Numbered from the stretch's first letter, positions 7,364 through 14,812 are shown. The stretch: DNA of 28,048 nucleotides from an uncultured Eubacteriales bacterium (GCA_948938605.1 CARAIG010000026.1:1-28048), one strand, 5' to 3'. Numbers and translations are program-made. The notes: generated from the letters alone by a model not told the origin.

Positions 7364-8196
7364 TAACCATAATCTTCGCACCGCCGAGAACAGGCAAGAC
7401 GGTACTAATGACGCACCTTGCAAACGAGTTTGCGTTTAATAGGGAAAGGAACAGGCAGATGCGTCGGGAAATACGTTTGAAACAAGCAACCGGCTTCGAC
7501 CTAATAAAGACGGTCCCCGTCCATTGCGTGTCCGCCAATTACGATATGACCTTCCATAAGTACAGGTATTCTGTAAGACACAATAGACGCATAAACCCGT
7601 ATAGACTGGGCTTTGCCAATCCGTTTGTGGATACACATTTTAATTTGCCGTATGAAGTTATTTGTATAACGGAAGCACAAAAGTATTTGAACAGCAGAAT
7701 GAGTATGTACTTCCCGGACTGGCAAAGCAGGTGGTATGAGCAACATGGGCATAACAATTTGGATATATATTTAGATACTCAAAGACCTATGCTCATAGAC
7801 GTCAACATACGTGAGTTAAGTCAGTTTATTGAAGTGGTTAGTTTAGACATTGAATACAACCAATACGGGCAACCGAGCAAGTTAATATGGCTTGTACGCA
7901 GGATTAATAACAGTTCGCAGTTAGATAAGTATATGGCAAGCGGAAAGCAAGATAGAAGTTGCTATACGGAAGATGTAGTTATTGCGGACTACAACGTGTT
8001 TGCGTGCTACGACAGTCAATGCTGTAAACCGAAGTTCTACGAAAGACATTTAGACAGCGATTATGACTACACCGAGGCTGTCCCTACAGAACAATCGTTT
8101 GAAGGGTATGTACGGTACTTGCAAGAATTCGATGACGAACTGCCGGACAACTTTTACCAGAGAAGGAACATAAGTAGAAACCAACTCAATGCTTAA
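7360..8196 (+). CDS. zot: Zot/pI-type P-loop ATPase (filamentous phage assembly family)
   Basis: The ATG overlaps the previous stop codon (ATGA). Residues 7-14 form a Walker A motif, APPRTGKT, at the extreme N-terminus as in Zot and pI proteins. The Walker B strand is at 98-107 (ending ITEAQ); the usual Asp before Glu is Thr here. A Zot signature follows at 130-141 (GHNNLDIYLDTQ), with IDVNIREL after it. In inoviruses this ATPase drives virion extrusion at the inner membrane. Unlike classical pI, I see no transmembrane helix in the 278 residues, so membrane contact may come from the three anchored neighbours. The family call is firm; the role in virion assembly is inferred. Confidence 0.85.
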   Translation: MITIIFAPPRTGKTVLMTHLANEFAFNRERNRQMRREIRLKQATGFDLIKTVPVHCVSANYDMTFHKYRYSVRHNRRINPYRLGFANPFVDTHFNLPYEVICITEAQKYLNSRMSMYFPDWQSRWYEQHGHNNLDIYLDTQRPMLIDVNIRELSQFIEVVSLDIEYNQYGQPSKLIWLVRRINNSSQLDKYMASGKQDRSCYTEDVVIADYNVFACYDSQCCKPKFYERHLDSDYDYTEAVPTEQSFEGYVRYLQEFDDELPDNFYQRRNISRNQLNA

Positions 8197-8207
8197 AAGG
8201 AGGAACA

Positions 8208-8444
8208 ATGCTAAATTACAACAAGAACAAATTAATAAATAACTGTCTAAATAAGTATTACGAAACATTCAGTCATACGCTGGACACCGCGGATTTCGTA
8301 CCCGACGAGTATAACGAAAAGATAACCAAGTATATATTCAAGAATATGAAAAAAGCGTTTAAGCGTATAGACAAGGAAGATAGAATATACCAAAGACAGT
8401 TAATTAAAAAGCAACATAAGAAATCTAAAAAGGGGGTTAAATAA
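8208..8444 (+). CDS. Small basic unknown protein, 78 aa
   Basis: AAAAGGAGGA precedes the ATG, a very strong site. The protein is helical and Lys-rich, with a basic tail (KKQHKKSKKGVK). It has no hydrophobic stretch long enough to be a membrane coat protein. It lies 11 bases after the Zot gene and three bases before the next gene. A nucleic-acid-binding role is possible from charge only. Confidence 0.6.
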   Translation: MLNYNKNKLINNCLNKYYETFSHTLDTADFVPDEYNEKITKYIFKNMKKAFKRIDKEDRIYQRQLIKKQHKKSKKGVK

Positions 8445-8447
8445 ACA

Positions 8448-8669
8448 ATGGGATTTTTCACATTAAAACATAAACGTATAGCAAAGAAAATGTCAAGGGC
8501 GGACTTAATGGACGCATATTACGACAGCGAAATGGCGCTGAACAGCGCAGCGTATGACGGTAACGAAAAGGCTCTTAAAAAGGCAATGAAGGAACACGGC
8601 AAATACGAATACGCAATGCTCTACCAAAACACGCCCAAGTATCTTAAAAAGATGAGTAAACGTAAATAG
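8448..8669 (+). CDS. Small basic helical unknown protein, 73 aa
   Basis: AAGGGGGTT lies before the ATG. The product is helical and basic at both ends (LKHKRIAKKMSR, KYLKKMSKRK) with an Ala-rich middle (SEMALNSAAYDG). It lacks a signal peptide and membrane helix, so it does not fit a filamentous major coat protein. It sits eight bases before the rolling-circle initiator and may be a replication accessory or DNA-binding protein. No family is recognised. Confidence 0.6.
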   Translation: MGFFTLKHKRIAKKMSRADLMDAYYDSEMALNSAAYDGNEKALKKAMKEHGKYEYAMLYQNTPKYLKKMSKRK

Positions 8670-8677
8670 GCGCGTAT

Positions 8678-9769
8678 GTGGAAACCAAAGTATACTTCGA
8701 CGGCAGTCATTACATAGGCATACCGAAATACCAAAAGCCGTCGAGGGTTTTACTTTGGGAATACGAACCCGAATACGTCGAAGATACAGACTTCGATTCG
8801 GGTGTGTTTTGGTACAATAACGGCAAGAAGGCGATACCGCTTTTTGACAACAAAGAATTACCGAAAGATATTGAATTTAAGGCAATAGAAGGCGAGCAAA
8901 TCTCTCTTTGGGATAATCCTACCGAAGTGCAAAACGAATTGACTGACGAAACGTATGACGATGAAATAATAGAACAAGCCGAACCTAAAAAGCAAAAGAA
9001 ACTTACACTAAAAGATATTTTTAATGAATTGCATAAGTATGCAGTAAATTTACCTAAAAAGGAACGGAATGAATTTTACCGAGACAATCTACTGCCGTAT
9101 TTTGCGGACGAACAGCAAATGCAAGACTTCATTATACAGCAACTCGAACGCAAGAAACGTAATTTAATAGTCCGTAGAATACGGATGACACGCAAAGCGA
9201 ACCTTGCAGATTTTAACTACTTTTGTACATTTACTTATGACGACGAACTGCACACCGAAGAAAGTTTCAAAAAGCAACTTAAAACTTGTTTTAGACATCT
9301 AAAAGAACGCAAAGGCTGGCGGTATATGGGCGTATGGGAACGTTCGCCCGAAAAGCAAAGATTACACTTTCATGGGTTGTTTAATATACCCGACGGGCAG
9401 ATGGTAGGCGAAATACAGGAAGTAAAGGATTACAGCGTAAGACTTAAACTGGTACAGGTTTCATACCAAAACACATATTTCAATAAACGTTTCGGGCGTT
9501 CGGACTTTGAAGAAATACAGGCAGGTAAATTAGGCGAAGCGTTAGCGTACTTAATGAAGTATCTTGAAAAGACGGGCGAAAAGATAGTTTACAGTAAAGG
9601 TCTGCCGCAATACTTTATTACGGACATTGCGGAACAAGACGTAGCAACGCGGATAGGTATAGACGACCGTAAACTACTCCTATTTGACAATTTTGCTTGT
9701 TACAAAGACCAACAGTATGTTGGAACTGTAAACAAGGAAACAATAGGCAAATTGCTGACAAGCAACTAA
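8678..9769 (+). CDS. rep: HUH rolling-circle replication initiator
   Basis: The start is a GTG at 8678 with a weak site; no better in-frame start lies before the catalytic domain. Residues 1-160 are acidic and of unknown fold. The HUH endonuclease follows, with motif 1 near 182-189 (FCTFTYDD), the metal-binding HUH motif H230-F-H232 in RLHFHGLF, and the tyrosine motif YLMKYLEK with catalytic Tyr at about 291. A single Y-xx-K motif with one HUH is typical of phage and plasmid Rep proteins that nick an origin and become linked to the 5' end. I see no fused helicase. The three hairpins directly after its stop codon are a natural target. It ends the Zot operon, which supports an inovirus-like or other rolling-circle element. 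Confidence 0.85.
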   Translation: METKVYFDGSHYIGIPKYQKPSRVLLWEYEPEYVEDTDFDSGVFWYNNGKKAIPLFDNKELPKDIEFKAIEGEQISLWDNPTEVQNELTDETYDDEIIEQAEPKKQKKLTLKDIFNELHKYAVNLPKKERNEFYRDNLLPYFADEQQMQDFIIQQLERKKRNLIVRRIRMTRKANLADFNYFCTFTYDDELHTEESFKKQLKTCFRHLKERKGWRYMGVWERSPEKQRLHFHGLFNIPDGQMVGEIQEVKDYSVRLKLVQVSYQNTYFNKRFGRSDFEEIQAGKLGEALAYLMKYLEKTGEKIVYSKGLPQYFITDIAEQDVATRIGIDDRKLLLFDNFACYKDQQYVGTVNKETIGKLLTSN

Positions 9770-9772
9770 AAC

Positions 9773-9836
9773 AACGGCGGCGTAAAAAAATGGGTTTCGC
9801 GGAAAGCCTGCGCGCGAACCCATTTTAGCCGCCGTT
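9773..9836. repeat. Large GC-rich hairpin 1 after the initiator gene
   Basis: Outer arms AACGGCGGC (9773-9781) and GCCGCCGTT (9828-9836) are perfect. An inner AATGGGTT (9789-9796) pairs with AACCCATT (9817-9824), and CGCG steps extend the stem towards a loop of about 11 bases. The A-run in the left arm is longer than its partner, leaving a bulge. There is no T-run after it, so it is not a standard terminator. Its place after rep suggests a replication origin or a packaging signal. Confidence 0.6.
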
Positions 9837-9856
9837 ATGCGTTCAACCAACCTATT

Positions 9857-9880
9857 AAACCGAGTCCGGTTGTTCGGTTT
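9857..9880. repeat. Hairpin 2, 7-bp stem
   Basis: AAACCGA (9857-9863) pairs perfectly with TCGGTTT (9874-9880) around the 10-base loop GTCCGGTTGT. It lies between two larger hairpins and has no T-run. Confidence 0.55.
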
Positions 9881-9890
9881 ATTTGTTCGC

Positions 9891-9949
9891 GGCGTGCGGT
9901 TGGCGATGCGTCGCGAAGCGACGCTCTCGTATCAAGCCAAGCGCACGCC
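9891..9949. repeat. Large hairpin 3 with nested stem
   Basis: GGCGTGCGGTTGGC (9891-9904) pairs with GCCAAGCGCACGCC (9936-9949) with one mismatch in 14. Inside it GCGTCGC (9908-9914) and GCGACGC (9918-9924) form a perfect 7-bp stem around GAA. Both are GC-rich in AT-rich surroundings. The fold resembles single-strand or double-strand origins and packaging signals of ssDNA replicons. The rest of the gap, 9950-10107, is AT-rich with no gene. Confidence 0.6.
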
Positions 9950-10107
9950 ACGATGTCAATGTTATAAGAAGAGAATAAAAAGTTGATAAGAGAAAATTAT
10001 TATACAGCATTGATTGTGGCAAATTTTCGCAGTAATATGTCTATTGCAAAATATTATAGTCAAAACTTTATTGTATTATAAAATGATAAAAAAGGAAGTA
10101 CGACACA

Positions 10108-10434
10108 ATGACTATAATGCAAAAAATAGAAGAATTAAATAATGAAAGAGGCTGGTCGCTTTACGAACTTAGCAAACGTACGGATATTTCAGAATCTACT
10201 ATTTATACTTGGAAAAGAAAGAATAAATGTCCGTCAATTCCTGTATTAAGTAAAATTTGCGCCGTTTACGGAATTACGGTTTATCAGTTCTTTAACGGCA
10301 TAGGAGACGAGTCTTTAACCGACGAGCAAAAATACGTATTAAATACTTGGTCTGTATTATCTACGCAACAAAAAGAAAACGTTTTGCAAACGATGAAATT
10401 ATTCGCACAAATCAATAGCAGTTCCAATTCGTAA
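10108..10434 (+). CDS. XRE-family HTH regulator
   Basis: The start at 10108 has AAGGA about ten bases upstream; an ATG at 10117 is an alternative. Residues 5-62 form a Cro/CI-type helix-turn-helix (GWSLYELSKRTDISESTIYTW, with LSKICAVYGIT as the last helix). The C-terminal part is a short helical segment (LSTQQKENVLQTMKLF), perhaps for dimerisation. At 108 residues it is a typical small repressor. It stands just after the hairpin array and could repress the replicon to its left or the sigma-peptidase genes to its right; no operator could be assigned. Confidence 0.8.
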   Translation: MTIMQKIEELNNERGWSLYELSKRTDISESTIYTWKRKNKCPSIPVLSKICAVYGITVYQFFNGIGDESLTDEQKYVLNTWSVLSTQQKENVLQTMKLFAQINSSSNS

Positions 10435-10498
10435 ACAGACTTCTCCCACATCATCAACTTTGCTTACAATAAAAACTGTTTTGGTATTCTAAAGCGGT

Positions 10499-10504
10499 TA
10501 TAAT
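10499..10504 (+). promoter_or_regulatory. Possible -10 box before the sigma-factor gene
   Basis: A perfect TATAAT stands 48 bases before the ATG at 10552. No good -35 box is found at the usual distance, so it may be activator- or sigma-dependent. The rest of the gap 10435-10551 shows nothing else. Confidence 0.3.
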
Positions 10505-10551
10505 TCGCCAAAGCAAATTTTCTTTACCAGCTATTCTTTATTGAACAATAA

Positions 10552-11043
10552 ATGACAACAAAACAATTTAACGAGACATTGCGTAATATAAAGAACGCCG
10601 AGTATTTTGATTTATTTTTTAACGAATACTATCCGCAAATAATAAAGATATCTATGTATTTGTATCACGATTATCAAGATGCACGTGACGTTGCGCAAGA
10701 AATATTCAAATATTTACTAACGCACGAGATAAAGAATTATATAGAAAATCCCAAATCTTGGCTTTTCGCATTATGTAAATATAACGGTCTAAAGTTATTT
10801 AAGAAAGAGATAGAAATTAATGAAAACACAAATTATTATCAACCGATTTACGAATTTCTCTCTTTGGAAATAAGAAATGCTTTACAAAAATTAAACGATG
10901 ATGAAAGGGACTTGATAGTGTTGATTTGGTTTTACGGATATTTGATAGAAGAAATTTCAGAAATATTACATAAGTCTTATCACGCAATAGCAAAGAAACA
11001 TGAAAGAATTAAGAAAAAACTTAAAAATATTTTGTCAATTTAA
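10552..11043 (+). CDS. ECF-like sigma-70 factor
   Basis: The 163-residue protein has both sigma parts. A region 2 spans about 18-85 (YPQIIKISMYLYHDYQDARDVAQEIF, with PKSWLFALCKY as the DNA-melting helix). A region 4 HTH spans about 105-163 (LQKLNDDERDLIVLIW, then IEEISEILHKSYHAIAKKHERI). This is the ECF architecture without region 3. There is no Shine-Dalgarno sequence before the ATG, so it may be weakly translated. The next two genes, a secreted peptidase and a single-pass membrane protein, follow within 50 bases. The set resembles a sigma factor with its regulated envelope genes and possible membrane-bound anti-sigma. Confidence 0.75.
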   Translation: MTTKQFNETLRNIKNAEYFDLFFNEYYPQIIKISMYLYHDYQDARDVAQEIFKYLLTHEIKNYIENPKSWLFALCKYNGLKLFKKEIEINENTNYYQPIYEFLSLEIRNALQKLNDDERDLIVLIWFYGYLIEEISEILHKSYHAIAKKHERIKKKLKNILSI

Positions 11044-11090
11044 CCGCAAAATCACACACTCATATATAGACAAATAAGGAGGTCTATATT

Positions 11091-11912
11091 ATGAAGAAAA
11101 AAATTGCTATCACTATGTGCTTTATGTTGTTACTGTTTGCAACATGTATGATTGTTCCGCAACAACAAGAACACGCCCCAACTGAGTATTTTGCAACATC
11201 GTTTAACGGTGCATCGGATTTTACCGATAAGGTATTTACCGTTTCGTATGTTAATCGTACGCCCAGCGGAAAATCTTTGGCGTTAGTAACTCCGGACTAT
11301 ATTGTTCCTAACGTAACATGCGTTCCAATTGCCGGCGCAAATATTTTGGGATTTTACGATAGATTTTGTACGGAGTTAATTCCCAATTTTACTCCGGGAG
11401 TCGTCTATGCCGGTTCGTATTATGTTTACAACGCTTACGACGACAACGTTACGAATGCCGCATTATTGCTTGCGTCCGATATGGGTATAACGAATCCTTC
11501 GACACAAGGAGCGACTGTTGCGGATTGCAAAACTGGTTTCAATAAGTATTGCGCAAGAAAGTCCTATAGCGTTAGTTTTGACAGCGCAATGCAGAGCAAA
11601 TCGTTTAGTTACGATAAAGCCAAGTCGCAAATAAATGCAGGCAAGCCTATTATATTGTTTTGCAGCGAGTTTAATTTGGCGGTCATAGGACAGCAAACGA
11701 ACATTGACAGGGTTGTACTACATACTTGCAAAGACCCGCATGCTATGGTGGCTTTCGGTTATTCGGAATATAAATATACGCTAAGCAACGGCAGCACGAG
11801 AGTCGACAGTTATTTGGACGTCGCAACAGGCGTCAATATTCTTAAAACAGCAAAGATATACATGGGTTCGGATATTATTATCGATGATGCCTATGCTGTA
11901 ACGATTTCATAA
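11091..11912 (+). CDS. Secreted C39-like cysteine peptidase
   Basis: AAGGAGG precedes the ATG. Residues 1-22 are a Sec signal peptide (KKK, then a Leu/Phe/Met core). The mature part carries a papain-like triad typical of C39-like peptidases: Cys77 in TCVPIAGANILGFYD, His217 in KDPHAMVAFGYSEY and Asp243 in YLDVATG. The Cys segment with the later Gly-Tyr/Phe-Asp is the hallmark. The enzyme acts outside the membrane; the substrate is unknown. It could process a peptide or cleave a neighbouring surface protein, such as the membrane protein encoded ten bases downstream. Two further Cys pairs may form disulfides. Confidence 0.65.
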   Translation: MKKKIAITMCFMLLLFATCMIVPQQQEHAPTEYFATSFNGASDFTDKVFTVSYVNRTPSGKSLALVTPDYIVPNVTCVPIAGANILGFYDRFCTELIPNFTPGVVYAGSYYVYNAYDDNVTNAALLLASDMGITNPSTQGATVADCKTGFNKYCARKSYSVSFDSAMQSKSFSYDKAKSQINAGKPIILFCSEFNLAVIGQQTNIDRVVLHTCKDPHAMVAFGYSEYKYTLSNGSTRVDSYLDVATGVNILKTAKIYMGSDIIIDDAYAVTIS

Positions 11913-11921
11913 AGGTTGAAA

Positions 11922-12587
11922 ATGAAAATAGAGAAAAAACTAAGAGATGAATCGGAGTTAACAAACAAACGTATACTTGAAGACGGTCAAGAATTAAAGG
12001 CAAATCTTATGGCGGAATATTGCACATCTTCCCCCAAAGATGCAAGTAAACATATTTACAAGAGAAAGCCGGTAATTATTACAATGTGCTGTATACTTGT
12101 GTGTTTTCTTGCTGTCGGCATTGTTTTGCCTATAGTTCTTCGCAATGACGGACCGACAGTTTACTTGAAAGAAAATGAAGTGTCAAGCAGCATATCTTTA
12201 GAAAACATTTACAAAGTTATTGATATGCAAATAAACGAGAACAATTACGACGTAACAATGCCCGCTATCGTACATGACAGCATATCTAATGATATATTAT
12301 ATTATACAGTTAAGATAGATTCCAAAACGGTTTTTCCACGTGGTGATGTGTATTTTGTAAATAACGACAATTATACTTTATTCTACGACGAATATGAGTC
12401 TATTTGTAAATGGAACGACATTAACGTATTTTACACGGTATCGCCCGGCAGTCTTACTGATATACCAAGTGTCCGAGTCGTAGGCGGCGTTGAATACGCA
12501 CAGTTACGTATCTATTTTATTTACACCGATATTGATTTGGGAGAAGAGGTAACTCCTATTAGTTTTCTTAACTCTCTATTTTTATAA
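11922..12587 (+). CDS. Single-pass membrane protein, possible anti-sigma factor
   Basis: I place the start at the ATG 11922, with AAAGG seven bases upstream, rather than the in-frame TTG at 11916. About 50 cytoplasmic residues precede a strong membrane helix (VIITMCCILVCFLAVGIVLPIVL), and a Tyr/Asp/Asn-rich ectodomain of about 150 residues follows. This topology, and its place as last gene after an ECF-like sigma, fit a membrane anti-sigma factor or sensor. No zinc-finger anti-sigma motif (HxxxCxxC) is present, so the idea rests on arrangement and topology. A terminator follows. Confidence 0.6.
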   Translation: MKIEKKLRDESELTNKRILEDGQELKANLMAEYCTSSPKDASKHIYKRKPVIITMCCILVCFLAVGIVLPIVLRNDGPTVYLKENEVSSSISLENIYKVIDMQINENNYDVTMPAIVHDSISNDILYYTVKIDSKTVFPRGDVYFVNNDNYTLFYDEYESICKWNDINVFYTVSPGSLTDIPSVRVVGGVEYAQLRIYFIYTDIDLGEEVTPISFLNSLFL

Positions 12588-12609
12588 TAGTTAATTTAAT
12601 TGTTTAGAC

Positions 12610-12642
12610 AAGTAGTCGAGAGTTTCTCGGCTACTTTTTTTT
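12610..12642 (+). terminator. Rho-independent terminator
   Basis: AAGTAGTCGAGA (12610-12621) pairs along its whole length with TCTCGGCTACTT (12625-12636, one G-T pair) around a GTT loop, followed by a T-run. It closes the sigma-peptidase operon. Confidence 0.9.
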
Positions 12643-12695
12643 GCTTCGTTTTTAATTTAATCAATTTTTTATTATAACATATATTTTCAAATTTC

Positions 12696-12718
12696 AATCT
12701 TGCAAAAATAGCAAGATT
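12696..12718. promoter_or_regulatory. Perfect 8-bp palindrome upstream of HTH gene
   Basis: AATCTTGC (12696-12703) pairs with GCAAGATT (12711-12718) around AAAAATA. It lies about 90 bases before the small HTH gene, with a TTGACA-like box and TATATA closer in but badly spaced. It could be an operator for that protein; there is no T-run in the plus direction. Confidence 0.35.
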
Positions 12719-12803
12719 CAATCTGATCGCAGAAAGTCAATAATGCGTCATACTTTGACACTTTTATATAGCACTTGTGCAAAAAAAGCAAAGGAGACGA
12801 ATT

Positions 12804-13085
12804 ATGAACAAAAGGAAAGGTATTTTAGAAGAACTTAGGCAAAATAAAAGTGAAAATTCTAAATATAAATTGCTCGCAATTACTATGCAACGCTATTATA
12901 AAATTTATGATATGGATTGCGGAACTAATTTTTGCGATATATTTACGGCGTTATATTTAGAAAAAACGGAAGTAACCTATGATGAAATCGCTTTAAGGTT
13001 TGGCGTAAGTATTCCTACGTTGAGCAGGTATATAAAGCAATTTAATGTGTTAGCAGAGAAATTGTTAAACAAGATTAATATTTAA
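12804..13085 (+). CDS. Small HTH protein, sigma region 4-like
   Basis: The start at 12804 has AAAGGAG seven bases upstream; the frame is open further up but without a site. The 93-residue protein is basic at the N-terminus (NKRKGILEELRQNK). Its only recognisable part is a C-terminal helix-turn-helix at about 55-85 (VTYDEIALRFGVSIPTLSRYI), which resembles sigma region 4 or a resolvase-type HTH. It stands alone between a terminator and the tail-holin-Rhs cassette and is the likely local regulator of that cassette. Confidence 0.65.
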   Translation: MNKRKGILEELRQNKSENSKYKLLAITMQRYYKIYDMDCGTNFCDIFTALYLEKTEVTYDEIALRFGVSIPTLSRYIKQFNVLAEKLLNKINI

Positions 13086-13108
13086 TTATAGCATGGATTT
13101 TAACGGTT

Positions 13109-13133
13109 GAACCCATCAACATTTGAAGGGTTC
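13109..13133 (+). promoter_or_regulatory. GAACCC/GGGTTC inverted repeat in cassette leader
   Basis: GAACCC (13109-13114) and GGGTTC (13128-13133) flank 13 bases. It lies between the HTH gene and the tail-fibre-like gene and may be an operator or an mRNA hairpin. No T-run follows. Confidence 0.35.
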
Positions 13134-13183
13134 GCTTGTTTGAAAATGTGGTAAGGTATATTCAAAAGGACGTAGAGAATATT

Positions 13184-13203
13184 GGGAGGACATAAAAATG
13201 TAA
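13184..13203 (+). promoter_or_regulatory. Start-stop leader element: SD, ATG, TAA
   Basis: GGGAGGA (13184-13190) is a strong ribosome binding site placed seven bases before an ATG (13198-13200) that is followed directly by the stop codon TAA. It lies 45 bases before the real start of the tail-fibre-like gene, which has its own AAAGGAG. Such a minimal frame can hold a ribosome in the leader and modulate the gene downstream, or may be a remnant of a broken start. Confidence 0.4.
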
Positions 13204-13247
13204 GATTTTTTAACTATCAATAATAAAAAATTTAAAGGAGAAATTGT

Positions 13248-14366
13248 ATGGAATTCAAAGACAGAAAATCAAAATACCCGGGAAGGGTAAAAATTAAAAA
13301 TCTTTCTAATAATATAGAAAGCATTTGCGAGTTAACTTTACTAGACGAACCGATAGAAAATGGTACGCCGTTAAATAAGGCTACAATAGAAGCACTAAAA
13401 GAGGACATTCTTGATTCATGTGTAGCCGAACCAGCATTAGTATATACCACTATTATAGAAGGAACAGCGATTGGCGACTTCTATGATGAACCCACGTGTA
13501 TTTCAATGCAGAATTTTAACAGAAAGCCGCATTTAAATGAATCATTTATAGGCATTTTTTATGAATTAGAAAACAATAGTGATGGTACATTTGATGAAAA
13601 CTCTTTTATTACCGTATGTAAAATTATTAAAATCGATGCGGAAGATAATACGTGTTGGATTCAGCCCGAACGAGAAGCTCGTACAACGGGTACTGGTATC
13701 TCTAAAATTCAAGCTATAGGTCAAGACGAGAACGGTGGAAACATTTACGAGATTCTTTTGTCGAGTGGACAAAAGTACAATATAGTTGCACCTAGGGGGA
13801 TTGCTGGACCTGTTGATGTTGGTATTTCCGATATTCGTCCGAATGGTCAAGACGAAAATGGCGGAAATATTTACGAAATTGTTTTGTCAAATGGTGAAAC
13901 ATTCAATATAGTCGCCCCTAAAGGCAGTGGATTTACAGGGAAAATAAACGATGTAGATGCAAGCATAGAAAGTATTTATGCTCCGATATCGGCAGGGAAC
14001 AAGGGATACTTTTTGCAGTCTAAAGGGGAAGGTGCTCCTTCGTGGGAGTTCCCATTTGCTTTTAGCGGAAAACAGTCTCCTTATACCGCATCGGCAACTA
14101 TAACATTGCCGAATGTGGGTGTCGGTAAAATTGCGACAGACGTGAGATCTTGCACTAATGCAGATACGGTAATTCAAATAAATTTGCCGGCAGGCGGCAC
14201 ATATAGATATGTTTATGTGTTAATTGACCCGTCTAATACTTCGCAGCAAACAACAAAGACAAGTGTTGGAGTTAGCACTAAGGCTGCAGGCGGAACTACC
14301 GTATGTTCGATAGGCGGATCCACTTCTCGCACAATAGTACAAATAACTTATTACAGAGTTTCTTAA
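13248..14366 (+). CDS. Phage tail-fibre/receptor-binding-like protein
   Basis: AAAGGAG precedes the ATG. The N-terminus (FKDRKSKYPGRVKI, then DEPIENGTPLNKATIEAL) matches a module found at the start of many Firmicutes phage tail and baseplate proteins. Residues about 148-225 hold two tandem copies of a 42-residue unit (GQDENGGNIYEI-L-SG, then NIVAPRG or NIVAPKG) resembling repeats in phage fibres. The Gly/Ser/Thr-rich C-terminal beta domain would be the tip. No other tail gene is nearby, so this is an orphan fibre. Genes for a tail accessory protein, a holin and an Rhs toxin follow on the same strand, which suggests it was captured with or serves the toxin. Confidence 0.7.
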   Translation: MEFKDRKSKYPGRVKIKNLSNNIESICELTLLDEPIENGTPLNKATIEALKEDILDSCVAEPALVYTTIIEGTAIGDFYDEPTCISMQNFNRKPHLNESFIGIFYELENNSDGTFDENSFITVCKIIKIDAEDNTCWIQPEREARTTGTGISKIQAIGQDENGGNIYEILLSSGQKYNIVAPRGIAGPVDVGISDIRPNGQDENGGNIYEIVLSNGETFNIVAPKGSGFTGKINDVDASIESIYAPISAGNKGYFLQSKGEGAPSWEFPFAFSGKQSPYTASATITLPNVGVGKIATDVRSCTNADTVIQINLPAGGTYRYVYVLIDPSNTSQQTTKTSVGVSTKAAGGTTVCSIGGSTSRTIVQITYYRVS

Positions 14367-14378
14367 TTGAGGTGAAAA

Positions 14379-14738
14379 ATGTTAAATTACGGATATGTTA
14401 AAAAAATAAATGATGAACAATTTATAGTTCTTGCAGATTTAAACGAAAACAATTCGGGATATAGCGTGGTGTCAAAGGAATTAGATCCCGAATGTATGTA
14501 TGATTTGGAAGATGTCAAAAGATATGTACACGAACATCCTGAAATGTTATTCGAACATTATCTCGACGAACCGTCAGAAGAGAAAATATTGCTTGAAAAA
14601 GAATTAGCAACTTTAGAGCAATGGATGACCGATATTTACGATATGCAGGTAAAACAATACCAACGTTGTGTAAGATTGGGGGTTCCTTATGATTGCAAAT
14701 ACGGAACAATTATTGAATTGGATGCTCTTGCCAAGTAA
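14379..14738 (+). CDS. Phage tail-associated accessory protein
   Basis: GAGGTG precedes the ATG, 12 bases after the fibre gene. The N-terminus (NYGYVKKINDEQFIVLAD) and the C-terminal helix (LEKELATLEQWMTDIYDMQVKQYQR, with RLGVPYDCKYG) match small proteins that follow tail-fibre genes in Firmicutes prophages, where the helix recurs as LxxLxxWxxxYDxQVxQYxR. They are thought to be fibre-assembly or tail-associated proteins; the exact role is not known. The predicted coiled helix may bind the fibre. Confidence 0.6.
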   Translation: MLNYGYVKKINDEQFIVLADLNENNSGYSVVSKELDPECMYDLEDVKRYVHEHPEMLFEHYLDEPSEEKILLEKELATLEQWMTDIYDMQVKQYQRCVRLGVPYDCKYGTIIELDALAK

Positions 14739-14812
14739 AAATCGCGGCGCATCAAAGAAATTAGATTATTACTTGCAAATAACGAGTAATGTGAAAATTT
14801 ACGAGGTTGATT

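Larger units (their letters stand above)
2609..9949 (+). mobile_element. Candidate inovirus-like replicon module
   Basis: One strand carries a possible ssDNA-binding protein, three membrane-anchored proteins, a Zot-type ATPase, two small basic proteins and an HUH initiator, closed by an array of hairpins. The order matches the replication, structure and assembly layout of filamentous phages. No integrase, transposase or duplicated attachment site was found, and no short hydrophobic coat protein. The limits given are those of the operon and hairpins, not proven ends; the regulators upstream at 845-2348 may belong to it. Confidence 0.5.

Noticed and set aside
8208..8669. Two small proteins as filamentous major coat protein candidates
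   Set aside because: Size fits, but both are basic and polar, without signal peptide or membrane helix.
9773..9836. Hairpin 1 as a simple terminator of the Zot-Rep operon
   Set aside because: No T-run follows the stem on the plus strand; the stem is much longer than needed and two more hairpins follow.
9770..10107. dif/Xer-type or other attachment site for integration of the inovirus-like module
   Set aside because: No dif-like sequence and no direct repeat was found at both ends of the module.
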